A DNA stretch of 64,000 bases from Bog-159 sp963738375 (GTDB taxonomy: Bacteria; Acidobacteriota; Terriglobia; Bryobacterales; Bryobacteraceae), in the NCBI GenBank assembly GCA_963738375.1, contig CAVTWL010000006.1:868001-932000 (forward strand), in the 5' to 3' direction. Under the pieces are notes generated by a model. It had not been told where the DNA came from. It saw only the letters and a program-made list of their open reading frames with translations, and made no database searches. The stretch's first letter is position 1, and every line of letters starts with the position of its first letter. Below are positions 1 through 8,104 of the stretch, one piece after another. A program made the translations under genes and the position numbers.

Positions 1-882
1 GCCAGATAGTTCTTGCCCTTGGCCACCACCACCGGCGTGGCCATGGAATCCAGGGCGTAGCGCAGCGCCACCGCGTAATGGGTCGGGTTGACGATCACCG
101 CGGTGGCCTTGGGAACTTCCTTCATCATCTGGTGGCGCAGGCGGTCCCGCTGGATGCGGCGGACGCGCGCCTTCATCTGCGGATTGCCTTCGGTCTCCTT
201 GAACTCGTCGCGGATCTCCTGCTTGCTCATGCGCAGGTCCTTGCGGTAGCGCCGGCGCTGCCGGAACAGGTCCACGGCGCCGAAGATCAGGAAGACGCCG
301 CACGGCCTTCCACAACAGCGCGCCCAGCGAGCCGCAGACCTGCCGGAACCCCGATTCGACGCCTTGAAACGGCAGCGCCAGGTAAGCCGAACAGATTGTC
401 CCGGACGATTCCGTAGACCGCCAACCCGAACAGCGGCAGCATGACCAGCGCGCGCACCAGCGCCGGCAGATTCTGCTTGGGCAGACTCGCGCAGCCGCGA
501 CAGCGGGTTCAGCCGCTGCAGATCCGGCGCTAGTTTTTTCAGGCTGACGCCCAGTTGCGTGGCCGCCAGTTGCATGGCCAAGGTCGCCAGCAACAGCACG
601 CCCCCGGCCGGCGCCAGCAGGCGTAGCACGCTTACCAGCAGATGGCGGCTGATCTCTCGCACTGCCGCCGGGTTGCTCGGTAGAAGGCGGCCGCCAGCGT
701 CTGCCGCATCAACCTGCGCAGCTCGTCCAGCCATCCCCCCCCCAGGATTGCAGCACCGCCACAAATGCCAGAAACTGCATGGCGGAGACGAACTGGCGCG
801 CGGTGGGGAACTGGCCCTCCTTGCGCGCCTTCTCCAGCCGCTTGGCGGTGGGCTGCTCCGTTCTTTGACCGTTGTCCGCCAT
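1..882 (-). CDS. flhB: FlhB, flagellar export switch protein (partial, frameshifted)
   Basis: FlhB is the export-gate protein of the flagellar type III apparatus that switches substrate specificity after self-cleavage. The N-terminus (MADNGQRTEQPTAKRLEKAR) starts at 882, 8 bp after the fliR stop. Frames break near 740 (a run of nine C on the plus strand) and again between about 300 and 670, so the gene is read in pieces. Near the left edge the conserved autocleavage motif Asn-Pro-Thr-His is encoded at 78-89, in the context TAVIVNPTHYAVALRY, so the cytoplasmic domain is present and the C-terminus lies beyond the window. Hydrophobic segments follow the N-terminus as expected. It is last visible gene of the fliK-to-flhB minus-strand operon. 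The frame breaks are probably sequencing errors, not decay, because conserved motifs persist on both sides. Confidence 0.9.
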
Positions 883-890
883 ACCCTGCC

Positions 891-1659
891 TCAAAACCGC
901 AGCGCCTGCCGCAGAGTGCCGAAGACCGCGCCCGCGTATGCGGTCATCAACTGGGGCAGCAGCACCGCCAGCCAGCCCAGTAGCACCAGCGCCGCCGTCA
1001 TCTTGATCGGAAATGCCAGGGTCAATAATTGCAGTTGCGCATTCAGCCGCCCGAGCAACCCCAGCGCGATATCCACCAGCACCAGCAGGGCGATCGCCGG
1101 CAGCGCCAGCCGCACCGCCAGCGCCAGCATGTCGCGCCCCCAGCCCCAGCAGCGCCGCCGTCGCCGGCGGCGTCGTCCAGGCGCCTGCCGGATGCGCTTC
1201 CAGGCTGCACGCCAGCGCCGGATCACTTCCCGGTCGAGCCCCAGGGCCAGAAACACCATGCCGCCGGCCAGTTGCGCGAACACCAGCAAGACGCCCGACT
1301 CGGCCTGCGTGGAGGGATCGATGGTCTGGGCAAAACTGAACCCCGCGTTCAGGCTGAGGATCTGGGCGGCCATCACGAACGACCTCGAGAATAAAGGCGA
1401 CGCCCAGCCCGATGTCACGCCCACGGCCAGTTCCGCCAGGGCCCACAGCAGCATTTGCCCCGCATCGGCCCGCGCCGCATCGATCCGCGGCCATACCGGA
1501 TAGAGCGCCAGCGTGATCGATCACCGCCAGCACCACGCGCGCCATGCGGGGCGCGCTTTGAAAGCCCGGCAGCGGCGCCAGCGCGAAGATCCCCGAAACG
1601 CGCGCCAGCACCAGCAGGAATCCATAGAGGGATGCGCTGGCCGCCATTTCAACGGGCAT
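891..1659 (-). CDS. fliR: FliR, flagellar export-gate membrane protein (frameshifted)
   Basis: FliR is an integral membrane component of the flagellar export gate with FliP and FliQ. The start at 1659 (MPVEMAASASLYG) overlaps the fliQ stop by 11 bp, suggesting translational coupling. The first ~45 residues are in one frame. After a break at about 1510-1520, where the bases gatc occur twice in tandem, the rest continues in another frame through several hydrophobic helices to the C-terminus LRQALRF at 891. An Arg-rich stretch interrupts a loop around 1150-1190 and may hide a second compensated error. Length after repair is about 255 residues, normal for the family. Identity rests on position between fliQ and flhB plus hydrophobic pattern. 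Confidence 0.88.
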
Positions 1660-1918
1660 AGCGCCCCAGATCGGCAAACAGCGCCGTGGTATAAGCCACC
1701 ATGCGCTGGATCATCCACGGCATCATGATGAGCAGCGCCACCACGAACACCACCACGCGCGGGATGGTGCTGAAAGCCGTGTCCTGAATCGACGTCACGA
1801 TTTGCGCCAGGCTGATGACCACCCCGGCGGCGAAGGCGATGGCCATCAGCGGGGCCGCAATCCAAAACGCGGCCAGCAGTGTGTGGCGCAGAATCTCGAC
1901 AACCGCGTCGCAGTTCAT
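1649..1918 (-). CDS. fliQ: FliQ, flagellar export-gate protein
   Basis: This is an 89-residue protein of two transmembrane helices, the usual size of FliQ, part of the FliPQR export-gate complex in the MS-ring pore. The central stretch (VISLAQIVTSIQDTAFSTIP) matches the characteristic FliQ loop in which Gln and Thr residues follow the first helix. It begins 4 bp after the fliP stop and overlaps fliR by 11 bp. The reading frame is intact. Order fliP-fliQ-fliR-flhB is the conserved bacterial order. Confidence 0.95.
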   Translation of the reverse strand: MNCDAVVEILRHTLLAAFWIAAPLMAIAFAAGVVISLAQIVTSIQDTAFSTIPRVVVFVVALLIMMPWMIQRMVAYTTALFADLGRYAR

Positions 1919-1922
1919 GGTT

Positions 1923-2657
1923 TCAGGCCACGCTCTTCATCAGCGATCCGATCACCAGGTTCCAGCCGTCCACCAGCACGAACAACAGGATCTTAAACGG
2001 CGCCGAGATCATCACCGGAGGCAGTTGCACCATGCCCACCGAAAGGGTCACCGAAGCCACCACCAGATCGATCACCAGAAAGGGCAGGTACAGGATCGCG
2101 CCGATCTGAAAGGACGCCTTCAATTCGGAAAGGATGTACGCCGGGATCAGCACCCGCAAATCCAACTCCGCCGCGCTGCGCGGGGCCGGGGAATGCGAAA
2201 CCTCCAGGAACAGGGCAATGTCTTTTTCCCGCGCGAACCGCAGCCAGAACTGGCGCATGGGCCCGGCCGCCTCATCCGCCGCTTCCTGTACCGTCATCCG
2301 CCCGGCTTCCATGGGAACCCAGGCCTGCTCGTAGATCTGGCGCGCCATCGGCTGCACGGTAAGCATGGTCAACGCCAGCGCCATCCCGGCCAGAACCTGA
2401 TTGGAGGGCGCCGTCTGCGTGGCCAGCGCCTGCCGCAGAAAATGCAGCACGATGGTGATCCGCAGAAACGGGGTCACCGACATGATCGCGGCCGGCAAAA
2501 CCGTCAGCGCGGTCAGCGTCAGTACAATCTGCATCGGCGTGCTGAGCGCGCCGGCTTTGCCGCCCGCGAACCAAGCGGGCGCGCCGGAGGCGGGTTTCGC
2601 CGCGGCTAAGGCTTGCAGTAGCACCGCCAGCATGGCGGCCGGCGCCAGGCGGGTCAT
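1923..2657 (-). CDS. fliP: FliP, flagellar export-gate protein
   Basis: FliP forms the core of the flagellar protein-export channel. The predicted protein is 244 residues: a signal-like N-terminal segment, then ALTVLPAAIMSVTPFLRITI and the FLRQALATQTAPSNQVLAGM block typical of FliP, a periplasmic loop rich in Glu, and the C-terminal block around LIPAYILSELKASFQIGAIL. The start at 2657 overlaps the fliO stop by 4 bp (ATGA arrangement), so translation is likely coupled. The frame is intact. It sits in the fliO-fliP-fliQ-fliR-flhB order. Confidence 0.96.
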   Translation of the reverse strand: MTRLAPAAMLAVLLQALAAAKPASGAPAWFAGGKAGALSTPMQIVLTLTALTVLPAAIMSVTPFLRITIVLHFLRQALATQTAPSNQVLAGMALALTMLTVQPMARQIYEQAWVPMEAGRMTVQEAADEAAGPMRQFWLRFAREKDIALFLEVSHSPAPRSAAELDLRVLIPAYILSELKASFQIGAILYLPFLVIDLVVASVTLSVGMVQLPPVMISAPFKILLFVLVDGWNLVIGSLMKSVA

Positions 2658-2953
2658 CGGCGCGCCTCCCGCTCCACCACGGCCCGCGGCGATTCGAGGC
2701 TGGTCCACTCGAAGCTTTCGAGCAGCACGCATCCGGCCGGTGAACTCCCCACCACCAATGCCCGGCTCGCTACGCGCACCAGATGCAGCGAGCACTGCGG
2801 GCCCAGCGCCACCCGCTCCACCGCGCGCAGATGCCCCCCGCTCCCGGCGCGCGCGCCGAAACGGGCCCATCCCTTGCGCCGCAGCCACCACAATGCCGCC
2901 GTCAGCGCTCCCATCGCCGCGCCCACCGCCAATAACTGCCGCAAAGGTTCCAT
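2654..2953 (-). CDS. fliO: FliO, flagellar export assembly protein
   Basis: FliO is a small membrane protein that assists FliP assembly. The 99-residue product has an N-terminal transmembrane helix (LLAVGAAMGALTAALWWL), a basic stretch, and a small beta-rich domain (VERVALGPQCSLHLVRVASR) that resembles the FliO consensus. The start at 2953 was chosen because the preceding in-frame Met (2977) lies inside fliN and adds a poor leader. Its stop overlaps the fliP start by 4 bp. FliO is poorly conserved, so identity depends partly on its place between fliN and fliP. Confidence 0.8.
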   Translation of the reverse strand: MEPLRQLLAVGAAMGALTAALWWLRRKGWARFGARAGSGGHLRAVERVALGPQCSLHLVRVASRALVVGSSPAGCVLLESFEWTSLESPRAVVEREARR

Positions 2954-2969
2954 CCGCCCTTCCTCCGCC

Positions 2970-3218
2970 CTACACATCCCCGCTCAGGTCCGTGATGCGC
3001 ACCCCCAGCGTGTTCTCCACCACCACGATCTCGCCGCAGCCGATGGGAGTCCCTCCCACGTACAGGTCGATGTTCTCGCCCGCCGACCGCTTCATGCCGA
3101 TCAGGCTTCCCGGTTCCATCTGCAAAATCTGACCCACGCTGAGGATGCGGCGGTCCAGTTCCGCCTCAATGTCCACCGGTACATCGGCGAATGCGGCAAT
3201 CTGTTCCATGGCTGTCAT
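2970..3218 (-). CDS. fliN: FliN, flagellar motor switch C-ring protein (short form)
   Basis: This 82-residue protein consists almost entirely of the SpoA/FliN C-terminal domain: a first strand with VPVDIEAELDRRILSVGQIL, then Leu-Met-Glu-Pro-Gly-Ser and IDLYVGGTPIGCGEIVVVEN, then the terminal VRITDLSGD. FliN forms the bottom of the C-ring with FliM and docks FliH. FliN proteins with an N-terminal extension are commonly 100-140 residues, so this is near minimal. It starts 9 bp after flgE, with an AGGAGC ribosome-binding sequence just upstream of the ATG. Its partner fliM is encoded 9 kb away at 12073. Confidence 0.92.
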   Translation of the reverse strand: MTAMEQIAAFADVPVDIEAELDRRILSVGQILQMEPGSLIGMKRSAGENIDLYVGGTPIGCGEIVVVENTLGVRITDLSGDV

Positions 3219-3226
3219 GTGCGCTC

Positions 3227-4477
3227 CTAGGTGATCAGGTTGGTGGTAGCCTGCGCCAGCGTATCCACCGTGGTGACCACCTTGGAATTGGCCTGGTAGG
3301 CGCTCTGCAGCACGATTAAATCGGTCAGTTCCTGCGCCATATCCACATTCGAGGATTCGAGCGCGCCGCCCACGATCGTGCCTCGCCCTCCCGTGCCCTC
3401 CGCTCCGATGGCCGGCGCGCCCGTCTCCGCGCTGGTTTGAAATAGGTTGTTCCCTACCGCCACCAGCGTTTGCGGGTTGCGGATGGAAGCCAAAGCCACT
3501 TCGCCGACCACGGTCTGCTGGCCGCTTGAATAAGACGCCACCAGTTGTCCTCCGTTGCTCATGGTTACGCCCGTCAACTGGGCCGCCGCGGCGCCGTCCT
3601 GGCTGGAGCCCGAGGTCGCCGAAGTCTGGTCGAATTGGGTTAGGGTAGCGCTGCCGTCGGCGTTGTACGGATTCCAGCTCAGGTTCATATCGGCGGCGCC
3701 ATCGCTCAGCCCCGCGATGGCAAAGGTGATTGGCGTACCGGCCGCCGGACTGGTCAACTGACCGCTGCTATTGAAGCTGAGTGTGCCCGTACCGCTCGGG
3801 ATGGCATAGGGTGTCCCGGCCGTGCCGGCGGTGACATCGGCGCCCGGTACGGTGGCCGTATAGGACCAGGTATTGGCGGCCGTCTGCTCGAAATTCAGAG
3901 TCAGAACATGCGTGTTCCCGAGCGAATCGTAAACGGTGAGGGGCGCCGACCAGTCGGAGGCCGGGCCGGTGGCGGCCGCGGAATCGAAGTTGGCGCTTAA
4001 GGTGATATTCTGCGTCGCTTGCGGCGCCTGCAGGTTTCCCACCGGCACGGTGATGTTCCCTACCGGCCCGCCCGTATTGACTACGCCATCGGCCGCCATC
4101 CAGCCTTGCACCTGCTCCCCGGTGGGCGTCAGCAGGTTGCCCGAAAGATTCGTTTGAAAGTTGCCGGCGCGCGTGAATTCCGTCGCGCCGTTATTGTTGA
4201 CCACGAAAAAGCCATTGCCCTGGATCGCGGCGTCCAGAGTCCCGCTGCTGGCCTGAATGGCGCCTTGTGTAAATTCCCGGATGGTCAGCGGAGACGCCAC
4301 GCCAAAGCCGAGCTGCGTCTGTCCGGCGTCGAGCGATTCGCTGACCAGATCGCGAAAGTACGCCACGCTTTCCTTATAGCCGCTGGTGTTGAGGTTGGCC
4401 AGATTGTTGCCAACCACATCCACGGCCACCCCGTTGGCGTCCAGGGCCGATAATGCGGTGCTGAATGCTGCGAACAT
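3227..4477 (-). CDS. flgE: FlgE, flagellar hook protein
   Basis: FlgE polymerises into the hook outside the outer membrane. The 416-residue product has the rod/hook N-terminal heptad region (MFAAFSTALSALDANGVAVD followed by NNLANLNTSGYKESVAYF), a central Ser/Thr/Gly-rich domain (FlgE D2-like, with VYDSLGNTHVLTLNFEQT), and the C-terminal coiled region (SSNVDMAQELTDLIVLQSAY and NSKVVTTVDTLAQATTNLIT). The length fits the family and the frame is intact. It is the second gene after flgD, in the fliK-flgD-flgE hook module. Confidence 0.97.
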   Translation of the reverse strand: MFAAFSTALSALDANGVAVDVVGNNLANLNTSGYKESVAYFRDLVSESLDAGQTQLGFGVASPLTIREFTQGAIQASSGTLDAAIQGNGFFVVNNNGATEFTRAGNFQTNLSGNLLTPTGEQVQGWMAADGVVNTGGPVGNITVPVGNLQAPQATQNITLSANFDSAAATGPASDWSAPLTVYDSLGNTHVLTLNFEQTAANTWSYTATVPGADVTAGTAGTPYAIPSGTGTLSFNSSGQLTSPAAGTPITFAIAGLSDGAADMNLSWNPYNADGSATLTQFDQTSATSGSSQDGAAAAQLTGVTMSNGGQLVASYSSGQQTVVGEVALASIRNPQTLVAVGNNLFQTSAETGAPAIGAEGTGGRGTIVGGALESSNVDMAQELTDLIVLQSAYQANSKVVTTVDTLAQATTNLIT

Positions 4478-4483
4478 CGTTTA

Positions 4484-4777
4484 CTATCCTCCTTGTGTGG
4501 AACTGGTTTGGGTGCTGCCGGACGACGTCAGGCTGTCCAGATCTCCGTGAATCCCGATCAGCTGCTCGAGCGAGCTGAACTGCGCCAGTTGCGTCACGAA
4601 AGCGGTGCTGTCGGTCGGATTGGTGGGATCCTGGTACTGGATCTGCGCCACCAGAAGCTGCAGGAATTGATCTTCGTCTACATTGTCCGGCGAACTGCCG
4701 GACGAGTTGGCCGTCCCGCTCTGCGTTGCTGCCGGAGTGGCCGTCGAGGCCGGAGTAGTCCAAGGTTGAATCGTCAT
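4484..4777 (-). CDS. flgD: FlgD, hook-cap scaffolding protein, minimal form
   Basis: FlgD caps the growing hook and guides FlgE assembly. This protein is only 97 residues. It holds the conserved N-terminal FlgD block (VDEDQFLQLLVAQIQYQDPT and STAFVTQLAQFSSLEQL) and then ends in a Ser/Thr-rich tail at 4484. The usual C-terminal FlgD Ig-like and Tudor-like domains (typical length near 220) are absent. The start at 4777 overlaps the fliK stop by 4 bp. The following gene flgE begins 7 bp downstream, so no room exists for the missing domains. Short FlgD proteins are known in some bacteria. Confidence 0.92.
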   Translation of the reverse strand: MTIQPWTTPASTATPAATQSGTANSSGSSPDNVDEDQFLQLLVAQIQYQDPTNPTDSTAFVTQLAQFSSLEQLIGIHGDLDSLTSSGSTQTSSTQGG

Positions 4778-6300
4778 CGTTGAGGCTCCTGTACCGCGCC
4801 GAGGCTGCTCTCCCATTCCCCGGCCCAGTTGGTTCGTTCGTGAGGCGGCGCCTGCTTCTGGCGCTGATCCCGCCGGGAATGATGCTGCGGATTCTGGAAG
4901 GGCGAACTCTCCGTGCCGCCGCGCCGGCCGGTATCGGACTGCGCCGCGCCCGATGGCCGCCACACTTCGGCCTGGAAACCGCCTTGCCGCAGTTTGCCCA
5001 CCAGGTCCGGCAAGCCGGCGCGCATGGAATCGGCCAGTTCCCGATCCGCGGTGTGCACGGTTACGCGGATTTCGCCCGCCCGTTCCGCCAGGCGCACGTT
5101 TACGCTGCTTTCGCCATCTTCCAAATGCAGCGAGACAGTGTGCGGGGACGGGGTGGGAGGCGGGGCGATCTCTTCTGCCGCCGCCCGCGCCGCGGCGCCG
5201 GTGGGCGTCGCGGAGGGCGTGGAAGGCAAAGCCTCCCGGTCCTCCGGAGCGGGGGGCGCCGCGACCGCCGCCTGCGAATTCTGAAACGGTCCCGGCTGGC
5301 TATGGCTGCCGGGCGCGGGTTCGCCGGCGTTCTGTGCCCCGCCGGCGGACGCAGTGCCGGATGGACGGGCCTCCGCTTGACGAGGGCAGGTCGAAGCGCT
5401 GGCCGCTGCGGTGGGTGCCGGTTCACTCGCGGTTTCACCGCCGGTGGACCTCTCCGCCGGCGCCGATTCACTCGCAGTTCCACCGCCCGTGGAGATCTCC
5501 CGGGACGCCGCGCCTTCCCGCCGCATCTCGCTTTCTTCCGGCCTGGCGCCGCCGGGCTCCTCCCGAGGCTCGCTCCCGGTGCGATTTACCGCCGCGGTTG
5601 CCGGACGTTCGGCGCCGGCGCCCGCTCTCAGCGGCCCCTGCGCGTCCGTTGATTGTGACGGCGTGGCACGGGGCGTCTGGTTGTCTGGGTGGAGCGATGC
5701 CGCTTCCCCTTCCCGAGTGGAGTGTTCGGGCGCCGGCATGCTGTCCACTGCCGGTTGGTCGAGCGCGGCGAGCCGCGCCGCGAACGCTACCTCGGGCAGC
5801 GCCAACTGAGCGGAAGCGCGCCCCTCGGCCGGGCGGCCGCCGGCCGTCTCATGGGCCGGCGCAGCGAATTCCCAGGCGTGCGCCGACGGCCCGTAGAGGC
5901 CATCCTCACCTTCGTCGGGCGAGACGCGGTTGCTCGACGGATCGCCAATCATCGGCGGCGGCAAACTGCCCGCCGGCTCTCCGGCAGGGCCCGTCTCGGC
6001 CTGTCCGCCCGCCGTGGCTCGATCGTCGGGGTCATGCGCCGCCTGCGCGGTCGCCGCATCCGCCGGTTGCCACAAACCCCACGCCGACGCCGTTTCGGCC
6101 GCCGCCCTCGCCGGGACTACGTCGGCCGCGGTCACCGCTTCTCCTTCGTGGCTGCGTTGCCCCGGCGCCTCCCGCTGTCTGGCATGTTCGCCGCGATCGG
6201 CGGCTTCAGCCATGCATCCATCCAACAACGACCAGAAGCGGACGGTTTGCGCCAGCGGCCGGCTGGCGGCCGCGGCAATAGCCGGCCATGCAATACTCAC
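4774..6300 (-). CDS. fliK: FliK, hook-length control protein
   Basis: FliK measures hook length and triggers the FlhB specificity switch. The product is ~508 residues from a GTG at 6300; the long central region is low-complexity, rich in Ala, Glu, Pro and Ser, with repeated blocks (TGGGTASESAP and STGGETASEPAP). The C-terminal domain around SLHLEDGESSVNVRLAERAG, then MRAGLPDLVGKLRQGGFQAE, is the Flg_hook domain. The start is uncertain: in-frame alternatives are ATG at 6360 and ATG at 6213. It heads the operon that continues with flgD and flgE, and is divergent from flgF. Confidence 0.9.
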   Translation of the reverse strand: MSIAWPAIAAAASRPLAQTVRFWSLLDGCMAEAADRGEHARQREAPGQRSHEGEAVTAADVVPARAAAETASAWGLWQPADAATAQAAHDPDDRATAGGQAETGPAGEPAGSLPPPMIGDPSSNRVSPDEGEDGLYGPSAHAWEFAAPAHETAGGRPAEGRASAQLALPEVAFAARLAALDQPAVDSMPAPEHSTREGEAASLHPDNQTPRATPSQSTDAQGPLRAGAGAERPATAAVNRTGSEPREEPGGARPEESEMRREGAASREISTGGGTASESAPAERSTGGETASEPAPTAAASASTCPRQAEARPSGTASAGGAQNAGEPAPGSHSQPGPFQNSQAAVAAPPAPEDREALPSTPSATPTGAAARAAAEEIAPPPTPSPHTVSLHLEDGESSVNVRLAERAGEIRVTVHTADRELADSMRAGLPDLVGKLRQGGFQAEVWRPSGAAQSDTGRRGGTESSPFQNPQHHSRRDQRQKQAPPHERTNWAGEWESSLGAVQEPQR

Positions 6301-6410
6301 GCCCGCTCCGCTTCTGCATTGGCTGGGAAACGCATTCACGCACCCCATGAATGCACGCACAAGACCAAGCGCGCCTCGCCATATTGCAAGCGCTTACGCG
6401 CGGCCTTGCT

Positions 6411-6424
6411 GGCAAGATCTTGCC
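6411..6424. promoter_or_regulatory. 14 bp perfect palindrome between fliK and flgF
   Basis: GGCAAGATCTTGCC is a perfect inverted repeat lying between the divergent fliK and flgF operons, about 110 bp from each start. It could be a regulator-binding site. It also resembles a sigma-54 -24/-12 pair (TGGCAA and TTGCC), but the spacing between GG and GC is nine rather than ten bases. The role is inference. Confidence 0.35.
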
Positions 6425-6533
6425 GGAGGCGCCACGCCCGCCACGAAATTGCCCCGCCAAACTCCGCAACCGCTTTTGTCTCTAATGCCCGCCAGCGGCC
6501 CATCGCTTGCACACCTCGCCGCCAGGAAGCCCC

Positions 6534-7265
6534 ATGGACACTCTGACCATTTCGGCAGCCAGCGGCATGCGCGCCCGCCTGGAATCGCTCGACATGCTGG
6601 CGAACAATCTGGCCAACGCCGAAACCGGCGGTTACAAGACGGACCGGGAGTTTTACAACCTGTTCGTCTCCGCGGACGCATCCGCTGGCCCGGCTGATGC
6701 CGCCGCCGCGTTACCCGTGGTCGAACGCCCTTGGACCGATTTTTCCCAGGGCCTCATACACCCGACCGGAGGCCCGCTCGACATCGCCATTTCAGGACAG
6801 GGATTTTTGGCGGTGAACGGCCCGGCTGGAAATCTCTATACGCGCAACGGCAGCCTGCGGGTCTCGCCCACCGGTACCCTGGTCACCACCGCCGGTTATC
6901 CGCTGCGCACCGTAACCGGCGCGGAATTGCAGATCCAGCCCGGTGGGGCGCCCGTCATCGCCGCGGATGGCACCGTGCTTCAGGAGGGCCAGCCCCTGGG
7001 GCGGCTGGCCATCGTGGAGTTTCCCGAGACGGCGTCCCTGGTCAAGCAGGGCGCCAGCTATTTCCGGACCGCCGCGGAAAGCCAGCCGGCGTCCACCGCC
7101 ACCCTGGAGCAAGGCGAGCTCGAAGGTTCCAATGTGGCGCCGTCCGAGTCGGCTGTTCGCCTGGTGTCGGTCATGCGCCAGTTTGAAATGCTCCAAAAGG
7201 CAGCCACGCTGGGCTCCCAGATGAACCGCGAGGTGGTCGAAGAAGTCGCCAAGGTGGCTTCTTAA
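6534..7265 (+). CDS. flgF: FlgF-type flagellar rod protein
   Basis: The protein is 243 residues with the basal-body rod N-terminal motif (MRARLESLDMLANNLANAET followed by GGYKTDREF), the middle SGQGFLAVNGPAGNLYTRNG block shared by FlgE/F/G, and a C-terminal rod domain (LEGSNVAPSESAVRLVSVMR). Its position directly before flgG and the slightly shorter length point to FlgF, the proximal rod protein in the periplasm. The start at 6534 is preceded by AGGAAG. The frame is intact. FlgF and FlgG are paralogous, so the assignment rests on gene order. Confidence 0.9.
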   Translation: MDTLTISAASGMRARLESLDMLANNLANAETGGYKTDREFYNLFVSADASAGPADAAAALPVVERPWTDFSQGLIHPTGGPLDIAISGQGFLAVNGPAGNLYTRNGSLRVSPTGTLVTTAGYPLRTVTGAELQIQPGGAPVIAADGTVLQEGQPLGRLAIVEFPETASLVKQGASYFRTAAESQPASTATLEQGELEGSNVAPSESAVRLVSVMRQFEMLQKAATLGSQMNREVVEEVAKVAS

Positions 7266-7309
7266 AGCGAAGGAGTTTGTGCAAGCAGCTAAGCCAAGGA
7301 GGCTATGCA

Positions 7310-8104
7310 ATGATGAGGGCACTTTTCAGCGCCGCCAGCGGCATGACGGCGCAACAGATGAATGTAGACAATATCGCCAACAACCTGGCAAATGCTAATA
7401 CTAATGGTTACAAAGCCCGCCGCGTGCAATTTCAAGATCTGCTTTATCAGAATCTGATGCAGCCGGGCGCCTCCGCCAGCCAGCAGACGGTGGTGCCGGT
7501 GGGCCTCCAGTTGGGGCTCGGCACCCGGCCCTCCGGCAACGAGATCATTTCCACGGCGGGCAGTCTCGCCGCCACCGGCGGTCCGCTCGACGTGGCCATC
7601 CAGGGCAGCGGCTTCTTTCAAGTCTTGCAGCCCAACGGTCAATTGGCCTATACCCGCGATGGCGAGTTTCAACTGGACCGCAATGGCAATGTCGTCACCG
7701 CCGCCGGCAATCCTGTGCAGCCCCAAATCACCATCCCCGCGGACGCGCAATCCATTACCATCGCCGCCGATGGCACGGTCAGCTATACCCAGCCGAACCA
7801 GACCACGGCTCAAGTGGCGGGTCAGATTCAGTTGGCCAATTTCCAGAATGCAGCCGGGTTAAGCACCATCGGCGGAAACTTGTACACGCCCACGCAGGCC
7901 TCCGGCGATCCAACCCTCGGGGCTCCCGGAGGCGCCGAAGGCTTGGGCGCCCTGGTGCAGGGATATACCGAACAATCCAACGTCAGCGTGGTACAGGAAA
8001 TGGTCAACCTGATCGTGAGCCAGCGCGCTTACGAAGCCAACTCCAAAGTCGTCCAGGCAGCCAACGAGATGTACCAGCAAACCAACAATCTGGTGCAGCA
8101 ATGA
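7310..8104 (+). CDS. flgG: FlgG, distal rod protein
   Basis: FlgG forms the distal rod of the flagellar basal body. The 264-residue product begins MMRALFSAASGMTAQQMNVD and has NIANNLANANTNGYKARRVQ, the central GPLDVAIQGSGFFQVLQPNG block and the C-terminal QSNVSVVQEMVNLIVSQRAY signature. A strong AAGGAGG ribosome site precedes the ATG at 7310; a second ATG follows immediately. The stop overlaps the flgA start (ATGA). Confidence 0.97.
   Translation: MMRALFSAASGMTAQQMNVDNIANNLANANTNGYKARRVQFQDLLYQNLMQPGASASQQTVVPVGLQLGLGTRPSGNEIISTAGSLAATGGPLDVAIQGSGFFQVLQPNGQLAYTRDGEFQLDRNGNVVTAAGNPVQPQITIPADAQSITIAADGTVSYTQPNQTTAQVAGQIQLANFQNAAGLSTIGGNLYTPTQASGDPTLGAPGGAEGLGALVQGYTEQSNVSVVQEMVNLIVSQRAYEANSKVVQAANEMYQQTNNLVQQ

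Noticed and set aside
4953..6281. Long plus-strand open frames (up to 442 codons) opposite fliK, and similar ones opposite recG, tolC and the RND gene
   Set aside because: They are Arg/Pro/Ala-rich shadows of high-GC genes on the other strand, without family features or ribosome sites.
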